From WJLG01 sp964602485 (GTDB taxonomy: Bacteria > Patescibacteriota > Patescibacteriia > Patescibacteriales > WJLG01), in assembly GCA_964602485.1 (NCBI GenBank), contig CAZRQU010000007.1, forward strand, positions 1-45,652: DNA of 45,652 nt, in the 5' to 3' direction. How positions within the stretch are numbered: the first letter of the stretch is position 1; the number at the start of each line of letters is the position of its first letter. Below, piece after piece: positions 9,925 to 18,819 of the stretch. The translations under genes and the position numbers were made by a program. Under the pieces are notes generated by a model, which ran no database searches, was not told where the DNA came from, and worked only from the letters and a program-made list of their open reading frames with translations.

Positions 9925-11166
9925 ATGCGTACCAGTGTTTTTTTTACGATCTTGCTGGCCTTTGTGGCCAATGTTAGCGGTTTTGATCCGGCGAGTAGCA
10001 TTTCTTCTCGTTATGCGACTCGTTTTGGAGAGCCGAGCGGGGTTGTTATGGATTCAGAGGAAAAGATTTGGATTGGTAGTAATAATGCTGTTATAAAGCA
10101 TGAATTGAATAGCCAATCTGATCCTTTTGCCAATGAAGTCGGAACCATCTTTTTCGGCAACGACCTGCGCCAGATCGCTATTGAAGGCGATTACGCCTAT
10201 GCGGCCGGCTCCGAGGGGTTCGTCAAATACAACATACCTGACGAAACCACCGAAGAGATCACTCTTTTGCCCTCGACCTACACCTGGTCGGTGGCAGCTG
10301 ATCGTGATGCCGTAATGGTTTCAACCGATAATGGTTTGGCCAAAGTTGGTTCCAATGATGTCTATTGGAAAGGGTCAAACATTAAAAAGGTAGTGCGAGC
10401 TGCCGACGGTTCTTTTTGGTGTTCTGACATGGGCGATTTTATCGGCCGTGTTCAAGACAACGAATTGACCGTTTATGAGGACCTCGGCCATACGGGCGAG
10501 ATAGCCGCTGATCCGAATGGCGGTATCTGGGCCAGTGCTGGTGGCGCTTTGTGGCGTTTTGACGGCTCTTGGACCAAGATACGGGAGTGTTATTCTGGAG
10601 GGGGTCTTACCGGAGTTCCCTCTGGGCGTGGCTTTGTTGATCAGATGATCATTGATCATTATGGCGTTATCTGGGGATTCGATTGGGATCCAGGCAGCGT
10701 CGGGTCTCCAACTGTTGGTTATCTGGTTCGGTACGATATCGCCAACGACGAGCTTGAAAGTTTTGAGTTGGGCGAGCATTTTCCATGGATCGAAGTAAAG
10801 AACTCCAATGTCTATGCCGCACTTGGTCTTGATAATCAGGGTCGGCTCTTGATCGCTGGCAATGAAAAGGTGGCCTATGTCACCGATAATGAGCTGCCGG
10901 TCATCAATCCGCTTCGCCTGGCGCGTGGCGGATTCGGTATCAGGATACTTGACAACGGCAATGGTTTCGTTCTTTCCTCTCCGGCTCAGGTTGACCTGGC
11001 GGTTTTTACTGCTTCGGGACGCCTGATCCAACGGGTTTCCGGCCGTTACAATGCCGGTAACCACACTTTCCCTTCTTTCTTCTCAGGCGCGACGAACGCA
11101 AATTTCGTACGCTTGAGAGTAGGCAAGGGCGAAACTATTACCGCCAAGACCTTGATCTTGCGGTAG
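9925..11166 (+). CDS. secreted beta-propeller protein with a C-terminal sorting-like tail
   Basis: A 413-residue protein. Residues 1-19 are a signal peptide (LLAFVANVSG). Residues about 30-330 are short repeats such as KIWIGSNNAVIKHE and GIWASAGGALWRFDG, typical of two-component-regulator/NHL-type beta-propellers. The last 75 or so residues (VDLAVFTASGRLIQRVSG, then NAGNHTF, ending TAKTLILR) resemble the type IX secretion/Por C-terminal sorting domain of Bacteroidetes and Fibrobacteres proteins. Such a tail is unexpected beside a CPR-like locus. The start is fixed by a strong AAAGGAGGG site 5 nt upstream. The gene stands alone with its own promoter and terminator, and its codons are visibly more GC-rich than its neighbours, which may indicate acquisition from another phylum. 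The ligand is unknown. Confidence 0.7.
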   Translation: MRTSVFFTILLAFVANVSGFDPASSISSRYATRFGEPSGVVMDSEEKIWIGSNNAVIKHELNSQSDPFANEVGTIFFGNDLRQIAIEGDYAYAAGSEGFVKYNIPDETTEEITLLPSTYTWSVAADRDAVMVSTDNGLAKVGSNDVYWKGSNIKKVVRAADGSFWCSDMGDFIGRVQDNELTVYEDLGHTGEIAADPNGGIWASAGGALWRFDGSWTKIRECYSGGGLTGVPSGRGFVDQMIIDHYGVIWGFDWDPGSVGSPTVGYLVRYDIANDELESFELGEHFPWIEVKNSNVYAALGLDNQGRLLIAGNEKVAYVTDNELPVINPLRLARGGFGIRILDNGNGFVLSSPAQVDLAVFTASGRLIQRVSGRYNAGNHTFPSFFSGATNANFVRLRVGKGETITAKTLILR

Positions 11167-11175
11167 AGCTCTTCT

Positions 11176-11222
11176 AGGCCTGACCGGGATTCCAACAGGG
11201 ATACCCCGGCCAGGCCTTTTTT
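11176..11222 (+). terminator. strong rho-independent terminator
   Basis: AGGCCTGACCGGG (11176-11188) pairs with CCCGGCCAGGCCT (11205-11217) with one mismatch, followed by TTTTT. It ends the propeller gene. Confidence 0.92.
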
Positions 11223-11790
11223 ATTGGCTAATTTTTGGTAATTTGTAATTTGTAATTTGTATTTTGGGCTTGTCATCCTGAGGAGCGGATAGTGACGAAG
11301 GATCTGTATTGGGTAATTTGTAATTAGTAATTTGTAATTTGGAATATAGTATTCAGTATGCAGTATAGAGTATTCAGGCTTGTCATCCTTGAGGAGTGGA
11401 TAGTGACGAAGGATCTATATTTGATATTTGCAATTTGCTATTAGTAATTTGTAATTTGCACTTTGCAATTTGATATCTGCAGTTTGTTACAAGTTATGCG
11501 TTTAGAATTAAAAATTATTTCAAAAATTTCAAAAATTATAAAATTCAAAAATTAGATCCCCTCTTTCAAAGGGGTGGCGCGATAGCGCCGGGGTGTGTTA
11601 TTGGTATATTTTCGAAAGCGGCCTTACATCCCCCTAACCCCCTTCAAAGGGGGAATAAAAAGATAGAAAGTAATTTGTAATTTGTAATTGGTAATTAGTG
11701 ATTTGGGATTGGATATTGGATATTTGTTTAGAGTTTCACCCGTTATGCGTTATGCGTTATGTGTTATGAGTTACGCGTTATACATTGCAG
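11223..11790. repeat. 568-bp intergenic block of dispersed repeat modules
   Basis: No gene is supported. It contains AATTTGTAATTTG word runs (11239-11262, 11316-11340, 11433-11457, 11667-11700) and two REP-like modules starting TGTCATCCT and ending GAAGGATCT (11271-11305, 11381-11416). It also has a GGGGTGGCGCGATAGCGCC-type palindrome (near 11560-11595), a CCCCCTAACCCCCTTCAAAGGGGG module (11630-11655) and GTTATGCGTTATGCGTTATG words (11742-11785). The stretch 11341-11420 is closely similar to 29261-29346, so composites of several modules are repeated as units. Confidence 0.75.
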
Positions 11791-11799
11791 TAAAACCTT

Positions 11800-11828
11800 T
11801 TGCCGACCAATGCTAAATATGTTATAAT
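11800..11828 (+). promoter_or_regulatory. promoter of the T4SS-like operon
   Basis: -35 TTGCCG (11800-11805), 17-nt spacer, -10 TATAAT (11823-11828) within ATGTTATAAT. Downstream AAACAAAGTGGATAA matches the sequence downstream of the promoter at 129-134. Confidence 0.7.
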
Positions 11829-11852
11829 TATAAAAGAAAACAAAGTGGATAA

Positions 11853-12683
11853 TTGGCAATAGATTATCCTTGTTTGATATTATGCCAAACCTTTATGGAG
11901 CCGGGATTCGTGCCCAATATCGACATCGGAACCCCGTTAATGGGTCAACGATCAAGTGAGCCCAATCTTGGCATTGGTCGAGAACAAGATGTGGCCGCAG
12001 CGCAATTAAGACGAGACAAAAGATCATCTAAAAATGGCCAAGTTCCTCCGGGAGGAGCTTTATCCGGCCAAGGGTTGGATAGTCGCCTAATGGCTGCCGG
12101 TGCCTCAGGGGCAAAAAAAGGTGAGACATTAATAGAAAAAAAGGAAAGAGAAGACGGGACGTTAATAGATCAAAAGGAAGCTGGCAAAGCTCAGAGCAGT
12201 TTAGCTGCTTCCAAGAAAGCAGCCGGGAGAAATGCTGCCAAGAAAGCTCTTGGTAGTAAGATAAATTTTAGTGGAACTAAGGTGATGACCGCCAGGTGGT
12301 TTTTTTCCGCTTGGATGGGAGCAACTACGGTAGTGGGCGCTATCTGGACTTGGGTTTATGCCCATTTGCACGCCGCCATGCTTATCCTGCTTGGGCCAAG
12401 TAAGGTTTGCCGTTTTGGAGAAGAGTGGATATTGGGCCCGCCGGGAGCTTCAGCTATTCAGCAAGGAGCAGGATCATCTGAATTGCAAAAAAAGTTAAGG
12501 AGCAATGTTGCCAAGATAGGGTTAGGAGAGAAGATGCTTTTGATACTAGTGGATATTATTGTAATGGTCTCTCTATTGTTAACTTTGTTTATGTTCTTTA
12601 TAACGGTTTTTGCTTGGGCTTTGCCATTTGCATTAACCTGGTTATGGATAAAGCAATGGCTGTTGTTCGGCTGGACGCAGTAA
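11853..12683 (+). CDS. membrane protein opening the T4SS-like operon, no recognised family
   Basis: Up to 276 residues. The first possible start is TTG at 11853; an ATG at 11895 (MEPGFVPNIDIG) is equally plausible and would remove 14 residues. Residues about 15-130 are polar and probably disordered, rich in Gly, Lys, Glu and Ala. A hydrophobic segment lies near 150-180 and a long bipartite one near 230-270 (IMVSLLLTLFMFFITVFAW), so at least two or three helices span the membrane. It ends 12 nt before the VirB6-like gene. Position and topology suggest a small accessory subunit of the secretion channel, but no motif shows this. Confidence 0.6.
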   Translation: MAIDYPCLILCQTFMEPGFVPNIDIGTPLMGQRSSEPNLGIGREQDVAAAQLRRDKRSSKNGQVPPGGALSGQGLDSRLMAAGASGAKKGETLIEKKEREDGTLIDQKEAGKAQSSLAASKKAAGRNAAKKALGSKINFSGTKVMTARWFFSAWMGATTVVGAIWTWVYAHLHAAMLILLGPSKVCRFGEEWILGPPGASAIQQGAGSSELQKKLRSNVAKIGLGEKMLLILVDIIVMVSLLLTLFMFFITVFAWALPFALTWLWIKQWLLFGWTQ

Positions 12684-12695
12684 TATAAATAAAAA

Positions 12696-15305
12696 ATGGG
12701 TAATTTTTTCAAAAAGATAAAAACTGACCAAGGGAATAGAACTCTTCTTCTAGTCCTGTTCTTTGTTTTAACAGGGGTTTTCATATATGCAAATCCGGCT
12801 TTTGCCGGAGTAACAGAGAAGATACTCAATGTTTTTACTATAATTTTGCATGCCATAGTTTATGCTTTAGGCTGGTTGGTCGGAGCATTGATATTTATAT
12901 TGGTGTTAGTAGCCAAGGTCAATGAATTCATAGATGTGCCGGCAGTGGAGGAGGGCTGGGTGATAGTCCGTGATCTTTGCAATATGTTCTTCATTCTGAT
13001 CTTGTTGATCATTGCTTTTGCCACTATCCTTAGAGTAGAGAGCTATAATGCCAAGAAATTACTGCCCAGATTATTGATAATGGCGGTTTTGATAAATTTT
13101 TCCAAGACGATATGCGGTTTGATAATAGATTTTTCTCAGGTGATAATGTTAACTTTCGTTTATAGTTTTGAGGATGTGGGCGGAGCTAATTTTGCCGGTA
13201 TGCTTGGCTTGTCTTGGATATTGGATTTTAACGAACATGATAAGGTTACCACTCAGGCATTTTCGATAGTAGGCGCTTATATATTGGCAATAGTTTATAC
13301 TGTTATCGCTTTAGTTACAGTGACGGCCATTTTGGGTGTTTTAGTGGTCAGGATAGTGATGCTTTGGATATATGTGGTACTTTCGCCCTTGGCTTATCTT
13401 ACAGCTATTATTCCTCAGACTGCCAGTTTTGCCAGTCGTTGGTGGGGAGATTTTTTGAAATATGTGACTGTCGGTCCGATATTGGCTTTCTTTGTTTGGT
13501 TGTCGTTCATTTCAATGGATAAAGTTGCAACCGGCGATGAAAAGATATATAGCATGTTGGACATTAGGGATTCCCAAGGGGGGGATGACCTGATATTAGA
13601 GGATAGCGCTAATCAGGAAGCGCCTGAATCGTTGACCAAGGCTGGTACTCCGGATCATTTGATCCAATTTGCCATCTCCATCGGCATGCTTTTGGGAGGG
13701 TTAATGATCGCTCAAGAGGCCAGCTCTTCTATGAGCGGTGGCATAAAGACCTTGAAGCAGGTTGCCAGTCAAACCAAAAAAGGAGCCAAGGTAGCTTGGA
13801 ATAATCGAGCTAGTCGGGCAGCTAGAACCACTGCCGGAACCGCAGCCGGAACCGTTGATAGGATGATGGGCAGAGGGGTAAGTAATCTATCAGCTAAAAT
13901 GAGTAAGAAAGGAGAAGGTATGAAGACCCTGGAAACCCAGGGGCTTGTTGGAGCTGCTGCCAAGGGTACTTGGAATTTGCCTAAGAATACGGTCAGTGCT
14001 GTCAAAAAGAGTTTTGCCGGCAATCAGGAATTGAACGAACAGAGACGTGATGCTTTGCATAAAGGTTACCATAAGGACAAGGCAAGCGGTAAGAGATACG
14101 ATTATGACAAAGCCAGCGGTAGTTATGTTCATACCAATATGGAAACCGGTGAAAAGGAAACATGGAAGAATTCTGAGGGCAAAGACGTAAAGAGAATGGG
14201 AATGGCGCATGCTTCTTTCTATGACGCTTATCGCAGCGCCGGTAGCGGAGCCGCGGCCGCCAGGAATCAGCAGGAAAGCGAGAAAGTAGAGAAAGAGGCC
14301 AAGCAAATAGAAAGCTCCGGTATAAATAAAGGAGAGATGCAGAGAGAATTCGAGAGTCGAGGTATTTCCCAAACCCGCAAGAAGGCCCTGGCTATGACCA
14401 TGGCCAGTAAAGGCGCTTTCGAGAGTCGTGATCAAGCCAAAAAGGCCCAAGAGGCTGTTTCTGATAATAGTGTGGTCAAGGGTAAATTCAATGAGAACTT
14501 ATTGAAGAAACAAGCACATCTGGCCTTCGACCTTGACGCTGACGATGAAGAGATCAGAGCTAAAGCCAAGGTTGAATTCCAGCAAGCTATTGATAATGGA
14601 AAGATAGACCTTAAAGGACTGAGCCCTGAAGCCTTGAAGAATGAGCATGTTATGGATGCCGTAGAGGATTATGCCGGTCCGGATTTCGGTAAGCTTATGG
14701 AGCATTATAATAAGAGCAAGAAGCACGCCAATGCCAGAAATGAAGGATTGATAGGTTTGAGGGATATGCGTGTTAAGCAGGCAGCTGGCCTTCGTGAAGC
14801 CGGCAAAGAGAAGGAAGCAGAGGAGAAGGAGACTGGAGCATCTAAGGCTAGAAAGACCCATGCAAAGGTTTCGGGCAATATTAAGCAATCTTTCACTGTT
14901 GATGGTGAGTTTAGCTCAGATGATTTCGGCGATTACCTGGCAACTTCCAAAGCCAAGGATGTCGAGAAGATCAAGACGGATGATCTGGATGAATTGTTAG
15001 AGGGCAGTAATGGAGCGGAAATAGAAAAACAGATAGCTCAAAGAATGGACTTTAGCAAATTGAAACAAATGGCCCGTTCGGGCGACAATCCTGTTTTACT
15101 GAAGAAGATAACTGATATAATCCTTAAGAACAATGGATCAGCCGCTAATAACATTAGGAATGATAACGAATTGTTAGCAGTTGCCAAGATAAAGGATCTT
15201 CCGGAAGAAGAGGAAGATGAAGAGGAAGATGAAGATGAGGAAGAAGGGGAAGATAAAAAAATAAAAGAAGCTAGTAAGTACGGAAGTGTCTGGGATCAGG
15301 TTTAA
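12696..15305 (+). CDS. VirB6/TrbL-like polytopic membrane protein with a charged cytoplasmic tail
   Basis: An 869-residue protein. The N-terminal hydrophobic segment ends ANPAFAG and could act as a signal peptide. Several membrane helices follow to about residue 350, including the block VVRIVMLWIYVVLSPLAYL and a following RWWGDFLKYV, typical of the VirB6/TrbL-type inner-membrane channel proteins found in CPR T4SS-like operons. Residues about 360-869 are hydrophilic, Lys/Ala/Glu-rich and mostly helical, ending in an acidic tract (EEEEDEEEDEDEEEGED). That tail is far longer than in classical VirB6. Its location between a small membrane protein and the Lys/Glu-rich pair supports a transport role. 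Confidence 0.7.
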   Translation: MGNFFKKIKTDQGNRTLLLVLFFVLTGVFIYANPAFAGVTEKILNVFTIILHAIVYALGWLVGALIFILVLVAKVNEFIDVPAVEEGWVIVRDLCNMFFILILLIIAFATILRVESYNAKKLLPRLLIMAVLINFSKTICGLIIDFSQVIMLTFVYSFEDVGGANFAGMLGLSWILDFNEHDKVTTQAFSIVGAYILAIVYTVIALVTVTAILGVLVVRIVMLWIYVVLSPLAYLTAIIPQTASFASRWWGDFLKYVTVGPILAFFVWLSFISMDKVATGDEKIYSMLDIRDSQGGDDLILEDSANQEAPESLTKAGTPDHLIQFAISIGMLLGGLMIAQEASSSMSGGIKTLKQVASQTKKGAKVAWNNRASRAARTTAGTAAGTVDRMMGRGVSNLSAKMSKKGEGMKTLETQGLVGAAAKGTWNLPKNTVSAVKKSFAGNQELNEQRRDALHKGYHKDKASGKRYDYDKASGSYVHTNMETGEKETWKNSEGKDVKRMGMAHASFYDAYRSAGSGAAAARNQQESEKVEKEAKQIESSGINKGEMQREFESRGISQTRKKALAMTMASKGAFESRDQAKKAQEAVSDNSVVKGKFNENLLKKQAHLAFDLDADDEEIRAKAKVEFQQAIDNGKIDLKGLSPEALKNEHVMDAVEDYAGPDFGKLMEHYNKSKKHANARNEGLIGLRDMRVKQAAGLREAGKEKEAEEKETGASKARKTHAKVSGNIKQSFTVDGEFSSDDFGDYLATSKAKDVEKIKTDDLDELLEGSNGAEIEKQIAQRMDFSKLKQMARSGDNPVLLKKITDIILKNNGSAANNIRNDNELLAVAKIKDLPEEEEDEEEDEDEEEGEDKKIKEASKYGSVWDQV

Positions 15306-15332
15306 TTACGAATAATACCTTGTTGTATATAT

Positions 15333-16658
15333 ATGAATAGTTTTCAAAAAGAGGTAAAAAAAATGCCCACCGGAGTTAAGTCTGCTTTTTTGTCGCAAAA
15401 GGCGTCGGAATTGAATGCTTTGATATGTGAAAAGCATGACCTAAAAGGCAATTATGTCTCCCAAAACACATCTTTGATAACTGATCTGTTCTTCAAGAAA
15501 GTTAAATTGACCGAATTGAAAGATGAGATAAAGAAAATATTCGATATCGACAATGAACAAGCCAGAAAATTGGCGGCTGATATTGCCGGCATTCGTCTTT
15601 TGATAGTTGATAGCTGGATAGACGGCGATGTTAAAGGATTTATCAAAGATATGGGCGCTGATCCCAGCAGTTATGACAGCTATGTGAGAGATCAAAAGAA
15701 AGCTATAAAAAGGGAAAAGGAAGAGCTGGAAGCAGAGATGGCAGACAGCCAGATCCTTGAAGAGGTAGAGGCAAGAATAGCTAGATCGAAAAAAGGTAAA
15801 GAAGGGATAAATGAAGCTAAGGAAAAGGAGGACAGTGTGGATTTGTTCAGGGAAGATGTGGTTAAAACGATAAATTCGGACAAAGAATTCATCGCCCCTT
15901 ATAATGATATTTTGATAATGTTGCTTCTTGATAATGGGCAATCATTCAAGAAGCAGTTGGAAAACGCTCTTTTGGCCAACGAGGAAAGGATAGCTTCCAA
16001 GCCCTTGGAATTCGAGGACAGGATGATCAATCCTACCATAGCCAATTGGCTTAAATATTTCATTAAGAAAAAAGGAGCCAATATTTTCGATAATATAGTT
16101 TTGTCTGAATTTTTGGCCCAGGATCAAAATGCCAAGAGATTGACGCGCGAGGAAAAGGATCTTTTAGGTGATATATTGCGACTGTATCGTAATTTGAAAT
16201 TCTTTCCTGAAAGTATGCCAAACAATACCGGTGAGAGTTGGGAGATTATTCCTTTAAGCAGCCAGGAAGAAATGGCTAAAGTAAGAAAGAAGCCACTTTC
16301 TCCGCCAACTGAAAAGAAGCCAGAAGTAAGAGGTGATGAGAAGAAAGAAACGAGAAGCGAGAAGGTAGAAGAAGAAGTTAAAAGTGAGAAGCGAGAAGGT
16401 AGAAGTGAAAAAGAGGAAAGGGAAGGCGAGAAGAGAGAAGGAGGAAGTCAGAAGAAAATAGAAGTAAGAAGTAAGAAGGGAGAAGAAGTCAGCAAAAAGG
16501 AGGAAGAAGAAAAAAAAGAGGATGAATACGCAGGTATGGATGAAGAAACCAAAGCTAAATTAATGGATTTGAAAAAAATGCTGGAAACCTACCCTAAAGG
16601 CAGTTTGGAAAGAAGGGTGGTTGAAGAAGAGATAAAGAAGTTAGAAATTAAAAGATAA
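15333..16658 (+). CDS. helical Lys/Glu-rich protein, paralogue of the next gene
   Basis: A 441-residue soluble protein with no signal peptide. Residues 1-105 form a helical domain (FQKEVKKMPTGVKSAFLS, then DEIKKIFDIDNEQARKLA) that aligns by eye with residues 1-90 of the following gene. Residues 110-300 are helical and charged. Residues about 315-415 are almost only Lys, Glu, Arg, Ser and Val repeats (EKREGRSEKEEREGEKREG), encoded by a nearly pure purine tract. The final 30 residues look folded again. The family is not recognised. The operon context suggests a cytoplasmic accessory of the secretion apparatus. Confidence 0.6.
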   Translation: MNSFQKEVKKMPTGVKSAFLSQKASELNALICEKHDLKGNYVSQNTSLITDLFFKKVKLTELKDEIKKIFDIDNEQARKLAADIAGIRLLIVDSWIDGDVKGFIKDMGADPSSYDSYVRDQKKAIKREKEELEAEMADSQILEEVEARIARSKKGKEGINEAKEKEDSVDLFREDVVKTINSDKEFIAPYNDILIMLLLDNGQSFKKQLENALLANEERIASKPLEFEDRMINPTIANWLKYFIKKKGANIFDNIVLSEFLAQDQNAKRLTREEKDLLGDILRLYRNLKFFPESMPNNTGESWEIIPLSSQEEMAKVRKKPLSPPTEKKPEVRGDEKKETRSEKVEEEVKSEKREGRSEKEEREGEKREGGSQKKIEVRSKKGEEVSKKEEEEKKEDEYAGMDEETKAKLMDLKKMLETYPKGSLERRVVEEEIKKLEIKR

Positions 16659-18389
16659 ATGTTAGAATATTTACAAAAATTCAAAAATTTGCCTCCGGAG
16701 ATAAAAAGTAGCATATCATCAGAGGCAAAGAATAAAGAAATAGAGAAGCTGGAGGAAAAATACGGCATCAGCTTGGCGGCTTTTGTTGCGCGAATAGCAG
16801 TCAAGGATATATATTTTAATAATTTGGCCGCTAATTTAATAAAGGAATTTAAATTATCCTCTGAGCAAGCTTTGGAATTGGAATCTGAGCTAAAGGAAAA
16901 GGTTTTTAATAGTATATTAGGATATTTCAAGACCGGTCCGTCTTCATCAATTCTTTCTGACGAAAAAGGATCGGACGAAAAAGTAGCTGCGCCGGCTAAG
17001 AAAATAGACCTTTCACATCTGTATAATAAGGAAGATAAGGGAAAGGTTTCTCTTTCTGAGGATGGTCAGACTGAAAAAGAAGAAAGTAAAAGCCCTAAAA
17101 AGTTAGATTTGTCCCATTTGTTGAACAACCAAAATGGAAACAAAGTTGGAGGTGAGAATAAAGAAGAAGGAGATCAGAAATTAGAAGCAAAGAGTGAAAG
17201 AGAAGAAGAGGAAAGTGAAAAGAGGGAAGAAAGCAGAGGAGAGAACAAGGAAGAAGATGAAAACGGGAAAAAAGTAGAAGTAGAAAAAAAGAAAGAGACA
17301 GAAGAAAATGAAGACGTGCCTTCTTTTGAAAAGGAAGAAAAAGAAGCCGGCCGGTTTTCCCAAAAAGCCGAAGAGTTGAAGAATAAAGATAATACCGGCA
17401 AAGAAGTGGCTGATAAAATAGAGAATATTATCAAGGAAACAGGAATGTCTTTCAGTAGCCAGGAGTTGAATGATAGATTTAAAAAGATAATGACCACCTA
17501 TTTAAGAGGGATTAGAAACAAGATAGATGCTCGAGCTTCTCTTGTTAAGGAAGTAGATAAAGGAGGGCTGGGTCTTGATGAGAAGACGGCTGACAAGGCG
17601 TTAAAAGCCGCTGACAGCAAGAAAGAGGATAAGAAAGAAGATAAGGGCAAGGTTAACATCAAGAGTAAGGATGATGGTACCGCTTTTATCTTTGAAGATA
17701 GCGCCGGTAAAGAAGAGGAAAAAAAGGAGAAAGCTAAAATAGACACCAGAGACCTTGATTATGATCTAGCTTCGGTACTAAAAGAATCCGGAAAACTTAA
17801 AAAAGACGATAAAGCAGAAGCGGAAGCTGACAAAAAAACTCCAAATAAAGAGGGCAAAGACAATAAAGTAAAAACCGATGATATAGATAAAGAAAAAGGT
17901 AAAAAGCTTGATTTGAAAGGCAAGAAAAAAGAAGGACAATTCAAAAAAGGCGCAGTTCTGGGCGAGGGCAAGGAAGAGCAGGAAGAGCAGGAGGTAAAGA
18001 GTCAAAGAAAGCCGGCCGCATCTGACAGTAAAAGAAGGATGGACGATATCAAGCCGGTTCCTAAGTCCATGGGGCCGATAGATGAATTGAGATACATGAA
18101 TATGGAAACCTTTAGGCGTATGGGTCAGTCTCCTTCGGAGCGCACCGGCAAGATCAAAGAAAAAGTAGAATTAATATCAAAACAAGGGATAGAGAAACGG
18201 TTGGAGGCCATAGAGGCCTGGAAACAAAGCCCGATCAATAAGATATATTTGAATATAGGCAAACAGAGCATAGGACAAGGCAAGGGAGTGGAGGATATAA
18301 TCAATAATATGAAAAAAGAAGGCAAGGATGTTTTGGAAAAAGAAGAGTTCGAAGCTGTTATGGACCTGAATGACGAACTAAGGTTTTAA
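16659..18389 (+). CDS. helical Lys/Glu-rich protein, paralogue of the previous gene
   Basis: A 576-residue soluble protein starting directly after the upstream stop (TAAATG). Residues 1-90 (YLQKFKNLPPEIKSSISS, then KEFKLSSEQALELESEL) match the N-terminal domain of the upstream protein. Two copies of a short motif, KK[IL]DLSHL[YL]N, occur near residues 114 and 149, possibly a linear binding motif. A long low-complexity Lys/Glu/Asp region follows to about residue 460. The last 100 residues (DDIKPVPKSMGPIDELRYM onward) look folded. This kind of C-terminal domain may be a docking module; no family is recognised. Confidence 0.6.
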   Translation: MLEYLQKFKNLPPEIKSSISSEAKNKEIEKLEEKYGISLAAFVARIAVKDIYFNNLAANLIKEFKLSSEQALELESELKEKVFNSILGYFKTGPSSSILSDEKGSDEKVAAPAKKIDLSHLYNKEDKGKVSLSEDGQTEKEESKSPKKLDLSHLLNNQNGNKVGGENKEEGDQKLEAKSEREEEESEKREESRGENKEEDENGKKVEVEKKKETEENEDVPSFEKEEKEAGRFSQKAEELKNKDNTGKEVADKIENIIKETGMSFSSQELNDRFKKIMTTYLRGIRNKIDARASLVKEVDKGGLGLDEKTADKALKAADSKKEDKKEDKGKVNIKSKDDGTAFIFEDSAGKEEEKKEKAKIDTRDLDYDLASVLKESGKLKKDDKAEAEADKKTPNKEGKDNKVKTDDIDKEKGKKLDLKGKKKEGQFKKGAVLGEGKEEQEEQEVKSQRKPAASDSKRRMDDIKPVPKSMGPIDELRYMNMETFRRMGQSPSERTGKIKEKVELISKQGIEKRLEAIEAWKQSPINKIYLNIGKQSIGQGKGVEDIINNMKKEGKDVLEKEEFEAVMDLNDELRF

Positions 18390-18778
18390 TGAAAAATGAA
18401 AATCTCAAAAGTGAAAATGATAGAAAATTTTTCAAGAAAGAGTTTAAGAAAAGGATGTATTTATGGGTTCTTAAGATAATAAAAGTATTGGATGAATTAC
18501 CTAAGGGGTATGTTTCTCAGGTTTTAGGTAAGCAGTTATTAAGAAGTTCAACAAGTGTTCTGGCTAATTATGTAGAGGCTGATTCAGCTAGTTCTAGAAA
18601 AGATTTTATAAATTTTTTCAATCATTCTTTAAAATCAGCAAACGAGACCAAGGTATGGTTGTCGCTTATAAAGGATGCGGGTAAATATCAGGGGGATAAA
18701 ATAGATTTTTTGATAAGAGAAGTGGACGAGATATCGAAAATAATCGCCTCCAGTATAATAACCTTAAAAAATAAATAA
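18389..18778 (+). CDS. four-helix-bundle protein (23S rRNA intervening-sequence type)
   Basis: A 129-residue protein. Features such as LLRSSTSVLANYVEA and the following FINFFNHSLKSANET are characteristic of the four-helix-bundle (S23/IVS, TIGR02436-like) family, of unknown function. Such genes are often found as mobile or standalone cassettes. The start codon overlaps the upstream stop by one base (TAATG), so it is translationally coupled within the secretion operon. Its first residues (MKNENLKSEND) are encoded by a repeat word that also occurs, inverted, near 20200. Confidence 0.85.
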   Translation: MKNENLKSENDRKFFKKEFKKRMYLWVLKIIKVLDELPKGYVSQVLGKQLLRSSTSVLANYVEADSASSRKDFINFFNHSLKSANETKVWLSLIKDAGKYQGDKIDFLIREVDEISKIIASSIITLKNK

Positions 18779-18819
18779 TTAATTTTTTCATTTTGAGATT
18801 TGAATTTTAAGATATTATT

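Noticed and set aside
10375..11064. 229-codon minus-strand ORF opposite the propeller gene
   Set aside because: The plus-strand gene has a signal peptide, RBS, promoter and terminator; the reverse ORF has none.
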